From positions 372,001 through 436,000 of the forward strand of contig CAVXLL010000011.1 of assembly GCA_963762575.1 (NCBI GenBank): a stretch of 64,000 nt of DNA. The letters are read 5' to 3'. Source of the DNA: AP-15 sp963762575. GTDB lineage: Bacteria > Pseudomonadota > Alphaproteobacteria > ATCC43930 > CGMCC-115725. Shown piece by piece: positions 52,615-62,768 of the stretch (position 1 is the first letter of the stretch; each line of letters begins with the position of its first letter). The translations under genes and the position numbers were made by a program. The notes beneath the pieces are model-generated. The model was not told where the DNA came from. It did not search any database and saw only the letters and a list, made by a program, of their open reading frames with translations.

Positions 52615-54492
52615 TTAGAAGAGCCGGTCGAGGACTTCGCGGTGGATCTCGACCGGGAAGCGGGAGCGCAACGCGCGAGTGAATTCTTCGGCGAGGTCGA
52701 CCTGTTGCGCGGTGTCGAGTTCGTGCGACAGGCCCGCCGCCGCGGTCTGCGAAACGTCTTCGGGGCGTTGCACCTCGTCGAGCTGCGCGATGTATGACCC
52801 GGTCGTGTCCGAAGCGGTGACGACCTCGCCGGGCTTTGCCGCGAAGAGCTTGCCGACAAGCGGCGGCGCGACCGCAAAGTCGTTCTCGGGATGCCGGGTG
52901 AACGGCGGCGAGGTGGTCGCCTTCAGTCCCTTCTCGCCGGCGACGGTCGCCAGACGCGTCCCGGGCGTGACCGCGGCGGCGAGCTCTTCGGCCTCCTTGG
53001 CGACGATCTCGCGCCGCCGGTCGGCCTGCCAGGCCGCCACCGCCTTATCCTTCACCTCGTCCAGGGGCTTGACCTGGGACGGGACGACCTTGTCCACGTG
53101 CAGCGCGAAGATCGCGCCGTCCGGCGTCTCGGTGACCCGGCTCGTCTGTCCTTGATCGGTCGCAAATGTGAGCTTCAGAACATCGCCGGCGGACACCGGC
53201 AGCGCCACTGGCTTGTCCTGGGGATCGTGCCCGCCATTGTCGACCGCCTCGACCGTGGTCGTCTTCAACCCGAATTTTTGGGCGGCGTCGCTGAGCGTCG
53301 CGCCGCCCGCCAAGGCGTCGTCGACATTGTTCGCAACCTTGTAGATCCGATCGACCGCCTCCTGCTGGGCGAGATCGGCTTCGAGCTTGGGCTTGGCCTC
53401 ATCGAAGGTTTGCGTGACCGGCGGCTCGATCTTGAGGACCCGCAAAATGTGCCACCCGAGCGGGCTCTTGACCGGTTCGCTCGGCTTGTTCAAGGGCAAT
53501 TCGAAAGCGACCTCGCCGAGGGCTTTCGGCATCTCCTCGCGCCTCATCAGGCCGAGATCGATCGTGTCCGGGTCTTGCCCCGCAATCGTCGTTGCGACCT
53601 CCCGCCAATCCTTGCCGGTGGCCAGCGCCGCCTCGGCCTCCTTGGCCTTTTCCTCGGAGGGCGCCAGGATCTGTTCCACGTCGCGCCGCTCGGGGATCTG
53701 CAACTCGTCCTGCCGCTGATCGTACTCCTCTTTCAGCTTGGCCTCGGGGATCTCGATGCCCTTGGCGAGGTCCGTCGGGCTGAGGCTGACAAGGGTGAAC
53801 CCCCGGTATTCGGGGGCGCGAAACAGATCCTGATGCTTGTCGTAGAACGCTTTCAGCTCGTCCTCGCTCGGCTGCCCAACATCAGGAGCACCGGCGGCCG
53901 GCAGCGCGACGATGTCGGCGGTGCGCTTTTCGTTGCGATACTGGTACAGGAGATCGACGACCGGTTGTGGTGCTGCCGCCCCGGCCGTTACCGCGTGCAG
54001 CAGGTCGTTGCGCGGGATGTCATGGCGCAGCAACGCGACGTACTGGTCCTCGGTGAGGTTGTTGGCGGCAAGCACCGAGTTGAACAGGTTGCGGTCGAAA
54101 CGCCCGTCGGATCCCCTGAAGCTCGGGTTGGCGGTAATCACATTGCGGATCAGATCATCCGAAACGTCGAGCTTCAGATGCGCTGCCTCCTGGTCGATCA
54201 GGCTGCGGTCGATCAGCTGGGCAAGCGTTTGATCGACGAGCCCCAGCTGTTTGGCTTGCTGCGCATCGATCGCGCTGCCGAAGCGGGCGCTAAGCTGTTC
54301 GAGCGCCCGCCGCAGCGCCGTCTGCAGCTCGTCGGCTTGGATGCTTTGGCCGCCGACCGTCGCGACCACCGTGTCCGTGCCCCGATTTCGAAAAATATCG
54401 CCGATACCCCAGATGCCGAAGGTCAGGATCAGGAGCGCGAAGAGCGCCTTGACGACAAAGGATCCCGCTTTCGAGCGGATCGCTTGCAACAT
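52615..54492 (-). CDS. ppiD: Periplasmic PpiD-like peptidyl-prolyl isomerase (SurA N-domain)
   Basis: 625-aa membrane-anchored folding factor. One N-terminal helix (FVVKALFALLILTFGIWGIG) is followed by a SurA-like chaperone domain (VGGQSIQADELQTALRRALE) and a parvulin domain (RRDVEQILAPSEEKAKEAEA to SPLGWHILRVLKIE). A long C-terminal domain ends the protein. It would act on envelope protein folding. It is divergent from tpiA, with about 104 bp between the starts, a common alphaproteobacterial arrangement. Confidence 0.92.
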   Translation of the reverse strand: MLQAIRSKAGSFVVKALFALLILTFGIWGIGDIFRNRGTDTVVATVGGQSIQADELQTALRRALEQLSARFGSAIDAQQAKQLGLVDQTLAQLIDRSLIDQEAAHLKLDVSDDLIRNVITANPSFRGSDGRFDRNLFNSVLAANNLTEDQYVALLRHDIPRNDLLHAVTAGAAAPQPVVDLLYQYRNEKRTADIVALPAAGAPDVGQPSEDELKAFYDKHQDLFRAPEYRGFTLVSLSPTDLAKGIEIPEAKLKEEYDQRQDELQIPERRDVEQILAPSEEKAKEAEAALATGKDWREVATTIAGQDPDTIDLGLMRREEMPKALGEVAFELPLNKPSEPVKSPLGWHILRVLKIEPPVTQTFDEAKPKLEADLAQQEAVDRIYKVANNVDDALAGGATLSDAAQKFGLKTTTVEAVDNGGHDPQDKPVALPVSAGDVLKLTFATDQGQTSRVTETPDGAIFALHVDKVVPSQVKPLDEVKDKAVAAWQADRRREIVAKEAEELAAAVTPGTRLATVAGEKGLKATTSPPFTRHPENDFAVAPPLVGKLFAAKPGEVVTASDTTGSYIAQLDEVQRPEDVSQTAAAGLSHELDTAQQVDLAEEFTRALRSRFPVEIHREVLDRLF

Positions 54493-54596
54493 GGAGGCAA
54501 CTAGCCTCTTTCTGTCGGCCCAGGCCGATTGACCCGCCTGAGCGCCGGTGTGATCGTGTCGGCTAGATGATAGGAGCCGGCCAGCGGGGTCGCAAC

Positions 54597-55337
54597 ATGG
54601 CGATTAAGACAAAGCTCGTCGCGGGCAACTGGAAAATGAACGGATTGCGCCAGGATGGCACGATGCTGGCCCATGCGCTCAAGGAGCGAGCCGGCGCGGC
54701 CGCCACCGCGCTCGGCTGCGAACTGCTCGTCTGTCCGCCAGCGACGCTCCTGTCGACCGTGGGCGGCATCCTCGCCGGAAGCGGCATCGCGCTCGGCGGG
54801 CAGGATTGCCATGCCGCCTCGAAGGGCGCCTACACGGGCGACATCAGTGCCGAAATGCTGGCCGATATCGGCTGCAATTACGTGATCCTCGGCCATTCCG
54901 AGCGGCGCCGGGGCCATGGCGAAACCGATGCTGTGGTTCGCGACAAGATCTCCGCCGCGTGGCGAGCGGGTCTGTCGGCGATTCTGTGCGTCGGGGAGAC
55001 GCAACGGCAGCGTCAGGCCGGAGAGGCTCACGCAGTCGTGTCGTCACAGCTCGCCGGCTCGATGCCTGACGACGCCACCGCGGTCTCACTCGTCGTCGCC
55101 TATGAGCCGGTCTGGGCCATCGGAACCGGACTGACCGCGACGACCGAGGACATAGCAGCAATGCACGCCGAGATTCGCAGCCATATACCGTCCGGCACTC
55201 GCATCCTCTACGGCGGCTCAGTAAATCCGAAGAATGCCGATGTGATCCTTTGCCTCCCGGAGGTCGACGGTGCGCTCTGCGGCGGCGCGAGCCTCAACGC
55301 CGATGATTTCTGGGCGATTGCGCAGAGTTGCCGGTGA
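54597..55337 (+). CDS. tpiA: Triosephosphate isomerase
   Basis: Glycolytic enzyme interconverting DHAP and glyceraldehyde-3-P; 246 aa from ATG 54597. Catalytic residues: Lys in VAGNWKMNG, His in VILGHSERR, Glu in VAYEPVWAIGTG; phosphate loop LYGGSVNPKNA. First gene of the tpiA to pdhC run. Confidence 0.96.
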   Translation: MAIKTKLVAGNWKMNGLRQDGTMLAHALKERAGAAATALGCELLVCPPATLLSTVGGILAGSGIALGGQDCHAASKGAYTGDISAEMLADIGCNYVILGHSERRRGHGETDAVVRDKISAAWRAGLSAILCVGETQRQRQAGEAHAVVSSQLAGSMPDDATAVSLVVAYEPVWAIGTGLTATTEDIAAMHAEIRSHIPSGTRILYGGSVNPKNADVILCLPEVDGALCGGASLNADDFWAIAQSCR

Positions 55338-55388
55338 GCTATGCCGGGAGTTCTGGTCAGCGGCATGAAGAGTGAATAGATAGGCCCG

Positions 55389-55733
55389 ATGATCATTCTG
55401 CTTTTTGCCGTTCACATCCTGATCGCCATCACTCTCGTCGGCGTCGTCCTGCTGCAAAAGAGCGAGGGGGGCGCGCTCGGCATGGGAGGCGGCGGCATGT
55501 CGGGATTTATGACCGGCCGCTCGACATCAAATCTGCTGACCCGGGCGACTGCGATTCTTGCCGCCGCGTTTATGACGACGAGCGTGCTGCTCGTAGTCAT
55601 GAACAACCGCCAACGCGCGCCGCACTCGATTCTCGAGCAAAGCGCACCCGCGGCTCCGGCCATTCCGGCAGCACCAGAGCCGCCGGCCCCGCCGGCCGAG
55701 CCGGCTCAACCCAGCGCGCCCCTCGCGCGCTGA
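55389..55733 (+). CDS. secG: Preprotein translocase subunit SecG
   Basis: 114-aa SecYEG subunit. Two helices (IILLFAVHILIAITLVGVVL and TRATAILAAAFMTTSVLLVV) flank the conserved QKSEGGALGMGGGGMSGFM loop. A proline/alanine-rich tail ends it. It lies between tpiA and pyrG in the standard alphaproteobacterial order. Confidence 0.95.
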   Translation: MIILLFAVHILIAITLVGVVLLQKSEGGALGMGGGGMSGFMTGRSTSNLLTRATAILAAAFMTTSVLLVVMNNRQRAPHSILEQSAPAAPAIPAAPEPPAPPAEPAQPSAPLAR

Positions 55734-55799
55734 CGCCTCGACACCGGGTCTGTTGTTTACCATGTGACGCGCGCCTCCGATGCTATAGACTGGAGTTCC

Positions 55800-57428
<1,629 letters not shown>

Positions 57429-57479
57429 AGGAGCCGCGTGAGATGCCTTCCCCGAGTTTTGCCTCTACCCGCGCTTACT

Positions 57480-57620
57480 TTACCCTCTCCCCCCGCCGGC
57501 CGGGGGGAGAGGGCAGGGTGAGGGGGGCCGACCCACCGAGTTCGCGGCGCCCCCCACCTCACCCTCCCAACCCTGCGGGTTGGGAGGGTCCCTCTCCCCC
57601 CTGAAGGGCGGAGAGGGGCT
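57480..57620. repeat. Dispersed GC-rich palindromic repeat, copy B
   Basis: A CTCTCCCCCC/GGGGGGAGAG inverted pair is followed by a CCCTCCCAACCC/GGGTTGGGAGGG hairpin and then CCCCCCTGAAGGGCGGAGAGGG. The last motif matches the 35.9-kb block. It sits between pyrG and kdsA. Confidence 0.7.
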
Positions 57621-57637
57621 TTTCTTCCCGGGATCCT

Positions 57638-58492
57638 ATGACCGGTACTTCGCCGCGGCAGGTCCGTATCGGCGGCCTCACGATCGGCAATGATCTGCCG
57701 CTGGTTTTCATCGTGGGACCGAATACTCTGGAATCGCGCGCGCACGCGCTCGAAACGAGTGCGGCGCTAGCCGAAATCGCCGGCAAACTTGGGATCGGAT
57801 TGGTCTACAAGACCTCGTTCGATAAGGCCAACCGTTCATCCGTGCAGTCGGAGCGCGGTATTGGGTCGAAAGCGGGGTTGCCGATCCTCGCCGAGGTGCG
57901 GGAGAAGACTGGGCTGCCGGTGCTGACCGACGTGCACGAACGCGAACAATGCGCGCCGGTAGCGGAGGCTGTCGACATCTTGCAGATCCCGGCTTTTTTG
58001 TGCCGCCAGACCGATCTTTTGCTGGCGGCGGGGGAAACTGGAAAGCCGATCAACATCAAAAAAGGTCAGTTCCTGGCGCCGTGGGACATGAAGAACGCCG
58101 CCGCAAAGATCGCCTCGACCGGCAACGAGCAGATCCTGCTGTGCGAGCGCGGCACGAGCTTCGGCTACAACACCCTCGTCGTCGATATGCGCGCGCTGCC
58201 GATCATGGCGCGGACTGGCTACCCGGTGGTTTTCGACGCGACCCACGCGGTGGCGCAGCCCGGCGGCCTCGGGGACCGGTCGGGCGGTGAGCGCGAATTT
58301 GCTCCGGTTCTCGCACGCGCCGCCGCAGCGGTAGGCGTCGCCGCAATGTTTATCGAGACGCACCAAGATCCGGACCGGGCTCCCTGCGAGGGCCCGACAA
58401 TGGTTGCGCTGCGCGCGTTGCCGACGATCCTCGAAAACTTGACTGCTTTTGACCGTCTCGCCAAGGCGCACCCCTTACGGCGGGGGAGTTGA
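57638..58492 (+). CDS. kdsA: 3-deoxy-8-phosphooctulonate synthase
   Basis: Makes KDO-8-phosphate for lipopolysaccharide from PEP and arabinose-5-P; 284 aa. Signatures: LVFIVGPNTLESRAHALETS, YKTSFDKANRSSVQSERG, PVLTDVHEREQCAPVAEAVD, LCRQTDLLLAAGETGKPINI and ERGTSFGYNTLVVDMRALPI. It indicates a Gram-negative outer membrane with KDO. Confidence 0.95.
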   Translation: MTGTSPRQVRIGGLTIGNDLPLVFIVGPNTLESRAHALETSAALAEIAGKLGIGLVYKTSFDKANRSSVQSERGIGSKAGLPILAEVREKTGLPVLTDVHEREQCAPVAEAVDILQIPAFLCRQTDLLLAAGETGKPINIKKGQFLAPWDMKNAAAKIASTGNEQILLCERGTSFGYNTLVVDMRALPIMARTGYPVVFDATHAVAQPGGLGDRSGGEREFAPVLARAAAAVGVAAMFIETHQDPDRAPCEGPTMVALRALPTILENLTAFDRLAKAHPLRRGS

Positions 58493-58502
58493 GGAGCGAA
58501 AC

Positions 58503-59778
58503 ATGACTGCGATCGACGACATTCATGGACGCGAGATCCTCGACAGCCGGGGCAATCCGACGGTCGAAGTAGAGGTGACCCTCGAGACCGGAGTGATCGG
58601 CCGCGCGGCGGTGCCGTCCGGCGCGTCGACCGGCGCGCACGAGGCGATCGAGAAGCGTGACGGCGGGCCTCGCTTCGGCGGCAAGGGGGTCCAGCAAGCC
58701 GCGGAAGCGGTGGAGGGTGAGATCTTCGATGCCCTCTCCGGTTTTGACGCTGAGGACCAGCTCGCCATCGACCGCAGGATGATCGAGCTCGACGGCACAC
58801 CGAACAAGTCCCGGCTGGGCGCCAATGCAATCCTCGGTGTCAGCCTCGCCTGCGCGAAAGCCGCGGCGGCAGAGGCCGGCATTCCGCTCTACCGCTATGT
58901 CGGCGGCGTCTTCGCCCGCACCCTGCCGGTGCCGATGATGAACATCATCAACGGCGGTGTTCATGCCGATAACCCGATCGACATCCAGGAATTCATGGTG
59001 ATGCCGGTCGGAGCGGCCTCGTGCACGGAGGCGATTCGCACGGGCGCGGAAATCTTTCACGCATTGCGCAAGAAACTCGCCGATGCCGGGCACAACACGA
59101 ATGTCGGGGATGAGGGCGGGTTCGCCCCCAACCTCGCCTCGACCGATGCCGCATTGGGCATGATCATGCAGGCAATCGAGGCCGCCGGGTATCACGCCGG
59201 AGACGACGTGGTGCTGGCGCTCGATCCGGCCGCCAGCGAATTCTATCGCGAGGGCGCCTATCATCTCGCCGGAGAGGGCAAGACCCTCGATGCTGCCGGC
59301 CTTGTTGCGTATTGGGTCGATCTCGTCCGGCGCTACCCGATCGTGTCGATCGAGGACGGAATGGCCGAGGATGACTGGGACGGCTGGGCTCAGCTGACGC
59401 GTGAGCTCGGCGGCTCGGTCCAGCTCGTCGGGGACGATGTGTTCGTCACCAACCCGCAGCGGCTGCGCGACGGAATCGGGCGCGGCGTCGCTAATGCCCT
59501 GCTCGTCAAGGTCAACCAGATCGGCACTTTGTCGGAGACGCTCGAAGCCGTCGAGATCGCACAGCGGGCGGGCTGGGGCACGGTTTTTTCGCATCGTTCC
59601 GGGGAAACCGAGGATACGACGATCGCCGATTTGGCGGTGGCGACCAATTGCGGTCAGATCAAAACGGGATCGCTGTCGCGCTCGGACCGGCTCGCGAAAT
59701 ACAATCAGCTGATCCGGATCGAAGAGCAGCTCGGAGAATCTCGCATTCTATGCCGGCCGCTCGGTGTTGCGGCGATAG
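58503..59778 (+). CDS. eno: Enolase (frameshifted at the C-terminus)
   Basis: 2-phosphoglycerate dehydratase. Signatures: IHGREILDSRGNPTVEVEVT, PSGASTGAHEAIEKRD, VPMMNIINGGVHADN, the general base loop NVGDEGGFAPNL, LLVKVNQIGTLSETLEAV and FSHRSGETEDTTIADLAV. After EEQLGES the sequenced frame runs on to 59822 with an atypical tail. Removing one extra base near 59742 gives the conserved ending FYAGRSVLRR with a stop at 59776-59778 and a normal length of 424 aa. I take 59778 as the real end. GAGGAG precedes ATG 58503. Confidence 0.93.
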
Positions 59779-59853
59779 CGCAATCGGGCAAGAACTTCAG
59801 CCGCGCCGATCGCTTCAGTTGACGGCTCGGCCCTTCCATGGTCCTCCTGCCGC

Positions 59854-60177
59854 ATGAGCGTATTGCGCGCATTGCGGCGGCGTGTCCATTTGATCATCGG
59901 CCCGATCGTTGGGATCGCGCTGACCGGGTATTTTGCATACCATCTGGTCGAGGGCGAGCGCGGGTTTAAAGCGTGGCTGCGCCTCAACCGCGAGATCCGC
60001 ACGGCGACGGCCAATCTCGATGCTGTTCGCGCGCAGCGTGCGGCCCTGGACCTCAGGGTTTCCAACCTCCGGCCGGAGCATGTCGATCCGGACCTGCTCG
60101 ACGAACGCATTCGCGCGACCCTGAACCTCGTATCGCCGGACGACATCGTCATCATGCAGCCTGCCGCCGCTCGCTAG
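59854..60177 (+). CDS. ftsB: Septum formation initiator family protein (FtsB/DivIC)
   Basis: 107-aa divisome protein with one membrane helix (IIGPIVGIALTGYFAYHLVE) followed by a periplasmic coiled coil (RTATANLDAVRAQRAALDLR). Found between eno and pdhA, as in other Alphaproteobacteria. It links FtsQ and FtsL at the septum. Confidence 0.9.
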   Translation: MSVLRALRRRVHLIIGPIVGIALTGYFAYHLVEGERGFKAWLRLNREIRTATANLDAVRAQRAALDLRVSNLRPEHVDPDLLDERIRATLNLVSPDDIVIMQPAAAR

Positions 60178-60207
60178 CGGGCCTCGGGGATCGTCTCCAG
60201 GCGGTCG

Positions 60208-60237
60208 TTGTCGCGCACCGCCGATCGCCGCTATTCT
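60208..60237 (+). promoter_or_regulatory. Candidate sigma-70 promoter for the pdh genes
   Basis: TTGTCG (60208) and TATTCT (60232) are separated by 18 bp and lie about 110 bp before the pdhA start. A weak match by eye only. Confidence 0.3.
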
Positions 60238-60347
60238 TTTTCCTACCAAGTATTTGACCCGGTCGAGGTTGCAACGGCGGGGATTTGTCACCATGCTCCG
60301 GCAAATTCTCGCGGCTGCGCTCGCGGCGGCTGCGTGGAGGAAGCAAA

Positions 60348-61355
60348 ATGGCAGTCAAGCGCAAATCCGATTCGGTCAAATTCGCCGATCTCGGCGTCTC
60401 CTCGCAGGAGTTGCTCCGTTACTATCGCGATATGGTGTTGATCCGGCGCTTCGAGGAGAGAGCTGGACAGATGTACGGCATGGGCCTGATCGGCGGCTTC
60501 TGCCATCTGTATATCGGGCAGGAGGCGGTTGTCGTCGGCATGCAGGCGGCGCTCAAGGAAGGCGACACGATCGTCACCTCCTATCGCGACCACGGGCACA
60601 TGCTGGCTGCCGGAATGGATCCCAAGGGAGTAATGGCCGAGTTGACCGGACGCCGCAGCGGCTATTCGCACGGCAAGGGCGGCTCGATGCACATGTTCAG
60701 CCGCGAGAAGAACTTCTTTGGGGGCCACGGCATTGTCGGTGCGCAAGTGCCGATCGGCACCGGTCTCGCCTTCGCTCATCATTACCGCGGGAACGGCCTG
60801 ATTTCCGTAACCTATCTCGGCGACGGAGCGATCAACCAGGGGCAGGTATACGAGAGCTTCAACATGGCAGCCTTATGGAAGCTGCCGGTGGTCTACGCGA
60901 TCGAGAACAACCGGTACGGGATGGGGACGTCGATCGACCGCGCCTCGGCCCGCACCGACCTGTTCCATCGCGGCATGGCTTACGGCATCCCGGGCGAGCA
61001 GGTCGACGGGATGAACGTGCTGGCGGTTTACGAAGCCGGGCTCGCCGCCGCCGAACACGCGCGGTCGGGTCAGGGACCGATCATCCTGGAGATGATGACC
61101 TACCGGTATCGCGGGCATTCGATGTCGGACCCGGCGAAATACCGCACCCGGGATGAAGTCAACAAAATGCGCACTGAGCACGATCCGATCGAGCAGGTGA
61201 GGCACCGTTTGCTGGAGGACGGCGCGAACGAGGCGCAGCTCAAGCAAATCGAGGGCGAGATCAGGGATCGGGTGGCGGAAGCGGCGCAGTTCGCCCAGGA
61301 CAGCCCCGAGCCGGACCCGGCCGAGCTGTGGACGGACGTGCTGGCCGAAGCCTGA
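60348..61355 (+). CDS. pdhA: Pyruvate dehydrogenase E1 component, alpha subunit
   Basis: 335 aa from ATG 60348 (GGAGGAAGC upstream). ThDP motif GDGAINQGQVYESFNMAALW with VVYAIENNRYGMGTS; phosphorylation-loop-like YRYRGHSMSDPAKYRTRDEV. Forms the E1 heterotetramer with PdhB and decarboxylates pyruvate. Followed after 17 bp by pdhB. Confidence 0.96.
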   Translation: MAVKRKSDSVKFADLGVSSQELLRYYRDMVLIRRFEERAGQMYGMGLIGGFCHLYIGQEAVVVGMQAALKEGDTIVTSYRDHGHMLAAGMDPKGVMAELTGRRSGYSHGKGGSMHMFSREKNFFGGHGIVGAQVPIGTGLAFAHHYRGNGLISVTYLGDGAINQGQVYESFNMAALWKLPVVYAIENNRYGMGTSIDRASARTDLFHRGMAYGIPGEQVDGMNVLAVYEAGLAAAEHARSGQGPIILEMMTYRYRGHSMSDPAKYRTRDEVNKMRTEHDPIEQVRHRLLEDGANEAQLKQIEGEIRDRVAEAAQFAQDSPEPDPAELWTDVLAEA

Positions 61356-61372
61356 TTTTCTTGGACAAAGCC

Positions 61373-62740
61373 ATGGCCACCGAAGTCTTGATGCCGGCTC
61401 TCTCACCGACGATGACCGAGGGCAAGATCGCCCGTTGGCTGAAGAGTGAGGGAGAGCCCGTCAGGGCCGGCGACGTGCTCGCCGAGATCGAGACGGACAA
61501 GGCGACGATGGAGGTCGAGGCGATCGACGAGGGGGTGCTCGCCAAGATCGTGATCCCGGAGGGCACCGAGCACGTTGCGGTCAATACGCCGATCGCGGTG
61601 ATCGCCGGGAACGGCGAGGAAGCCGGCGCTGCTGAAAAAATCGCTCCGGCCGTTAAGGCGCCTCAGGAAATACCGAAGGCGCCGCGGCCTTCACCGTCGC
61701 AGGCGATCTCGGCCGTCGCGCATCGCGCCGTACCGAGCGAGACCGAATACACCGGCAAAACCAAGACTATCACAGTGCGCGAGGCATTGCGCGACGCGAT
61801 GGTCGAGGAGATGCGGCGCGACGACAAGGTCTTTCTGATCGGCGAGGAGGTCGCCGAGTACCAGGGGGCGTACAAGGTCAGCCAGGGCCTATTGCAGGAG
61901 TTCGGGGCGCGCCGCGTCATCGACACTCCGATCACCGAGCAGGGCTTTACCGGGCTCGGCGTCGGCGCCGGCTTCGCTGGCCTCAGGCCGATCGTCGAAT
62001 TCATGACCTTCAACTTCGCGATGCAGGCGATCGACCAGATCATCAATTCTGCCGGCAAGACCCGCTACATGTCGGGCGGCCAGATGAGCTGCCCGATTGT
62101 CTTTCGCGGGCCCAACGGGATCGCCGCGCGTGTCGCCGCCCAGCATTCGCAATGTTATGCGAGCTGGTATGCGCACTGTCCCGGCCTCAAGGTCGTCGCC
62201 CCCTATACCGGCGCCGACCACAAGGGGTTGCTGAAGGCGGCGATCCGCGACCCGAACCCGGTTGTCTTTCTCGAGCACGAGCTGGTTTATGGCGAAAGCT
62301 TCGCCGTGCCGGACGATCCCGAGTTCATCGTGCCGATCGGCCGGGCGCGGATCGCGCGGGCCGGCGAGCACGTCACGATCACGGCGTTTTCGCGAATGGT
62401 GAAATTGGCGATGCAGGCCGCCGAGGAGCTCGAAAAAGCCGGCATTTCCGCCGAGATCATCGATCTGCGCACATTGCGGCCCTTCGACATCGAAACCGTC
62501 GTCGGCTCGGTCAAGAAGACCAATCGGATCGTCGCGGTCGAAGAGGGATGGCCGTTTGCCGGCATCGGCTCGGAAGTTGCCGCGATCATGATGGAGGAGT
62601 GCTTCGACTGGCTCGACGCCCCGGTGAAGCGGGTTGCCGGCAAGGATGTTCCGCTTCCTTACGCCGCCAACCTCGAGCGCCTCGCGGTGCCGCAGGTCGA
62701 AGACATCGTCGCGGCGGCCCATCAGGTCGCCTACCGCTGA
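61373..62740 (+). CDS. pdhB: Pyruvate dehydrogenase E1 component, beta subunit, with N-terminal lipoyl domain
   Basis: 455 aa. Residues 1-80 are a lipoyl domain (LMPALSPTMTEGKIARWLK, with the lipoyl Lys in IETDKATMEVEAID). A proline/alanine linker leads to the transketolase-like E1-beta domain (TITVREALRDAMVEEMRRDD, GEEVAEYQGAYKVSQGL, RVIDTPITEQGFTGLGVGAG). The lipoylated E1-beta is a known alphaproteobacterial feature. ATG 61373. Confidence 0.96.
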   Translation: MATEVLMPALSPTMTEGKIARWLKSEGEPVRAGDVLAEIETDKATMEVEAIDEGVLAKIVIPEGTEHVAVNTPIAVIAGNGEEAGAAEKIAPAVKAPQEIPKAPRPSPSQAISAVAHRAVPSETEYTGKTKTITVREALRDAMVEEMRRDDKVFLIGEEVAEYQGAYKVSQGLLQEFGARRVIDTPITEQGFTGLGVGAGFAGLRPIVEFMTFNFAMQAIDQIINSAGKTRYMSGGQMSCPIVFRGPNGIAARVAAQHSQCYASWYAHCPGLKVVAPYTGADHKGLLKAAIRDPNPVVFLEHELVYGESFAVPDDPEFIVPIGRARIARAGEHVTITAFSRMVKLAMQAAEELEKAGISAEIIDLRTLRPFDIETVVGSVKKTNRIVAVEEGWPFAGIGSEVAAIMMEECFDWLDAPVKRVAGKDVPLPYAANLERLAVPQVEDIVAAAHQVAYR

Positions 62741-62768
62741 GAGGCAGGGCGTCGATGCGGGAGGGAGC

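Noticed and set aside
52891..54504. 537-aa plus-strand ORF opposite ppiD
   Set aside because: Antisense shadow of a well-supported PpiD; composition is low-complexity and Arg/Leu/Asp-rich.
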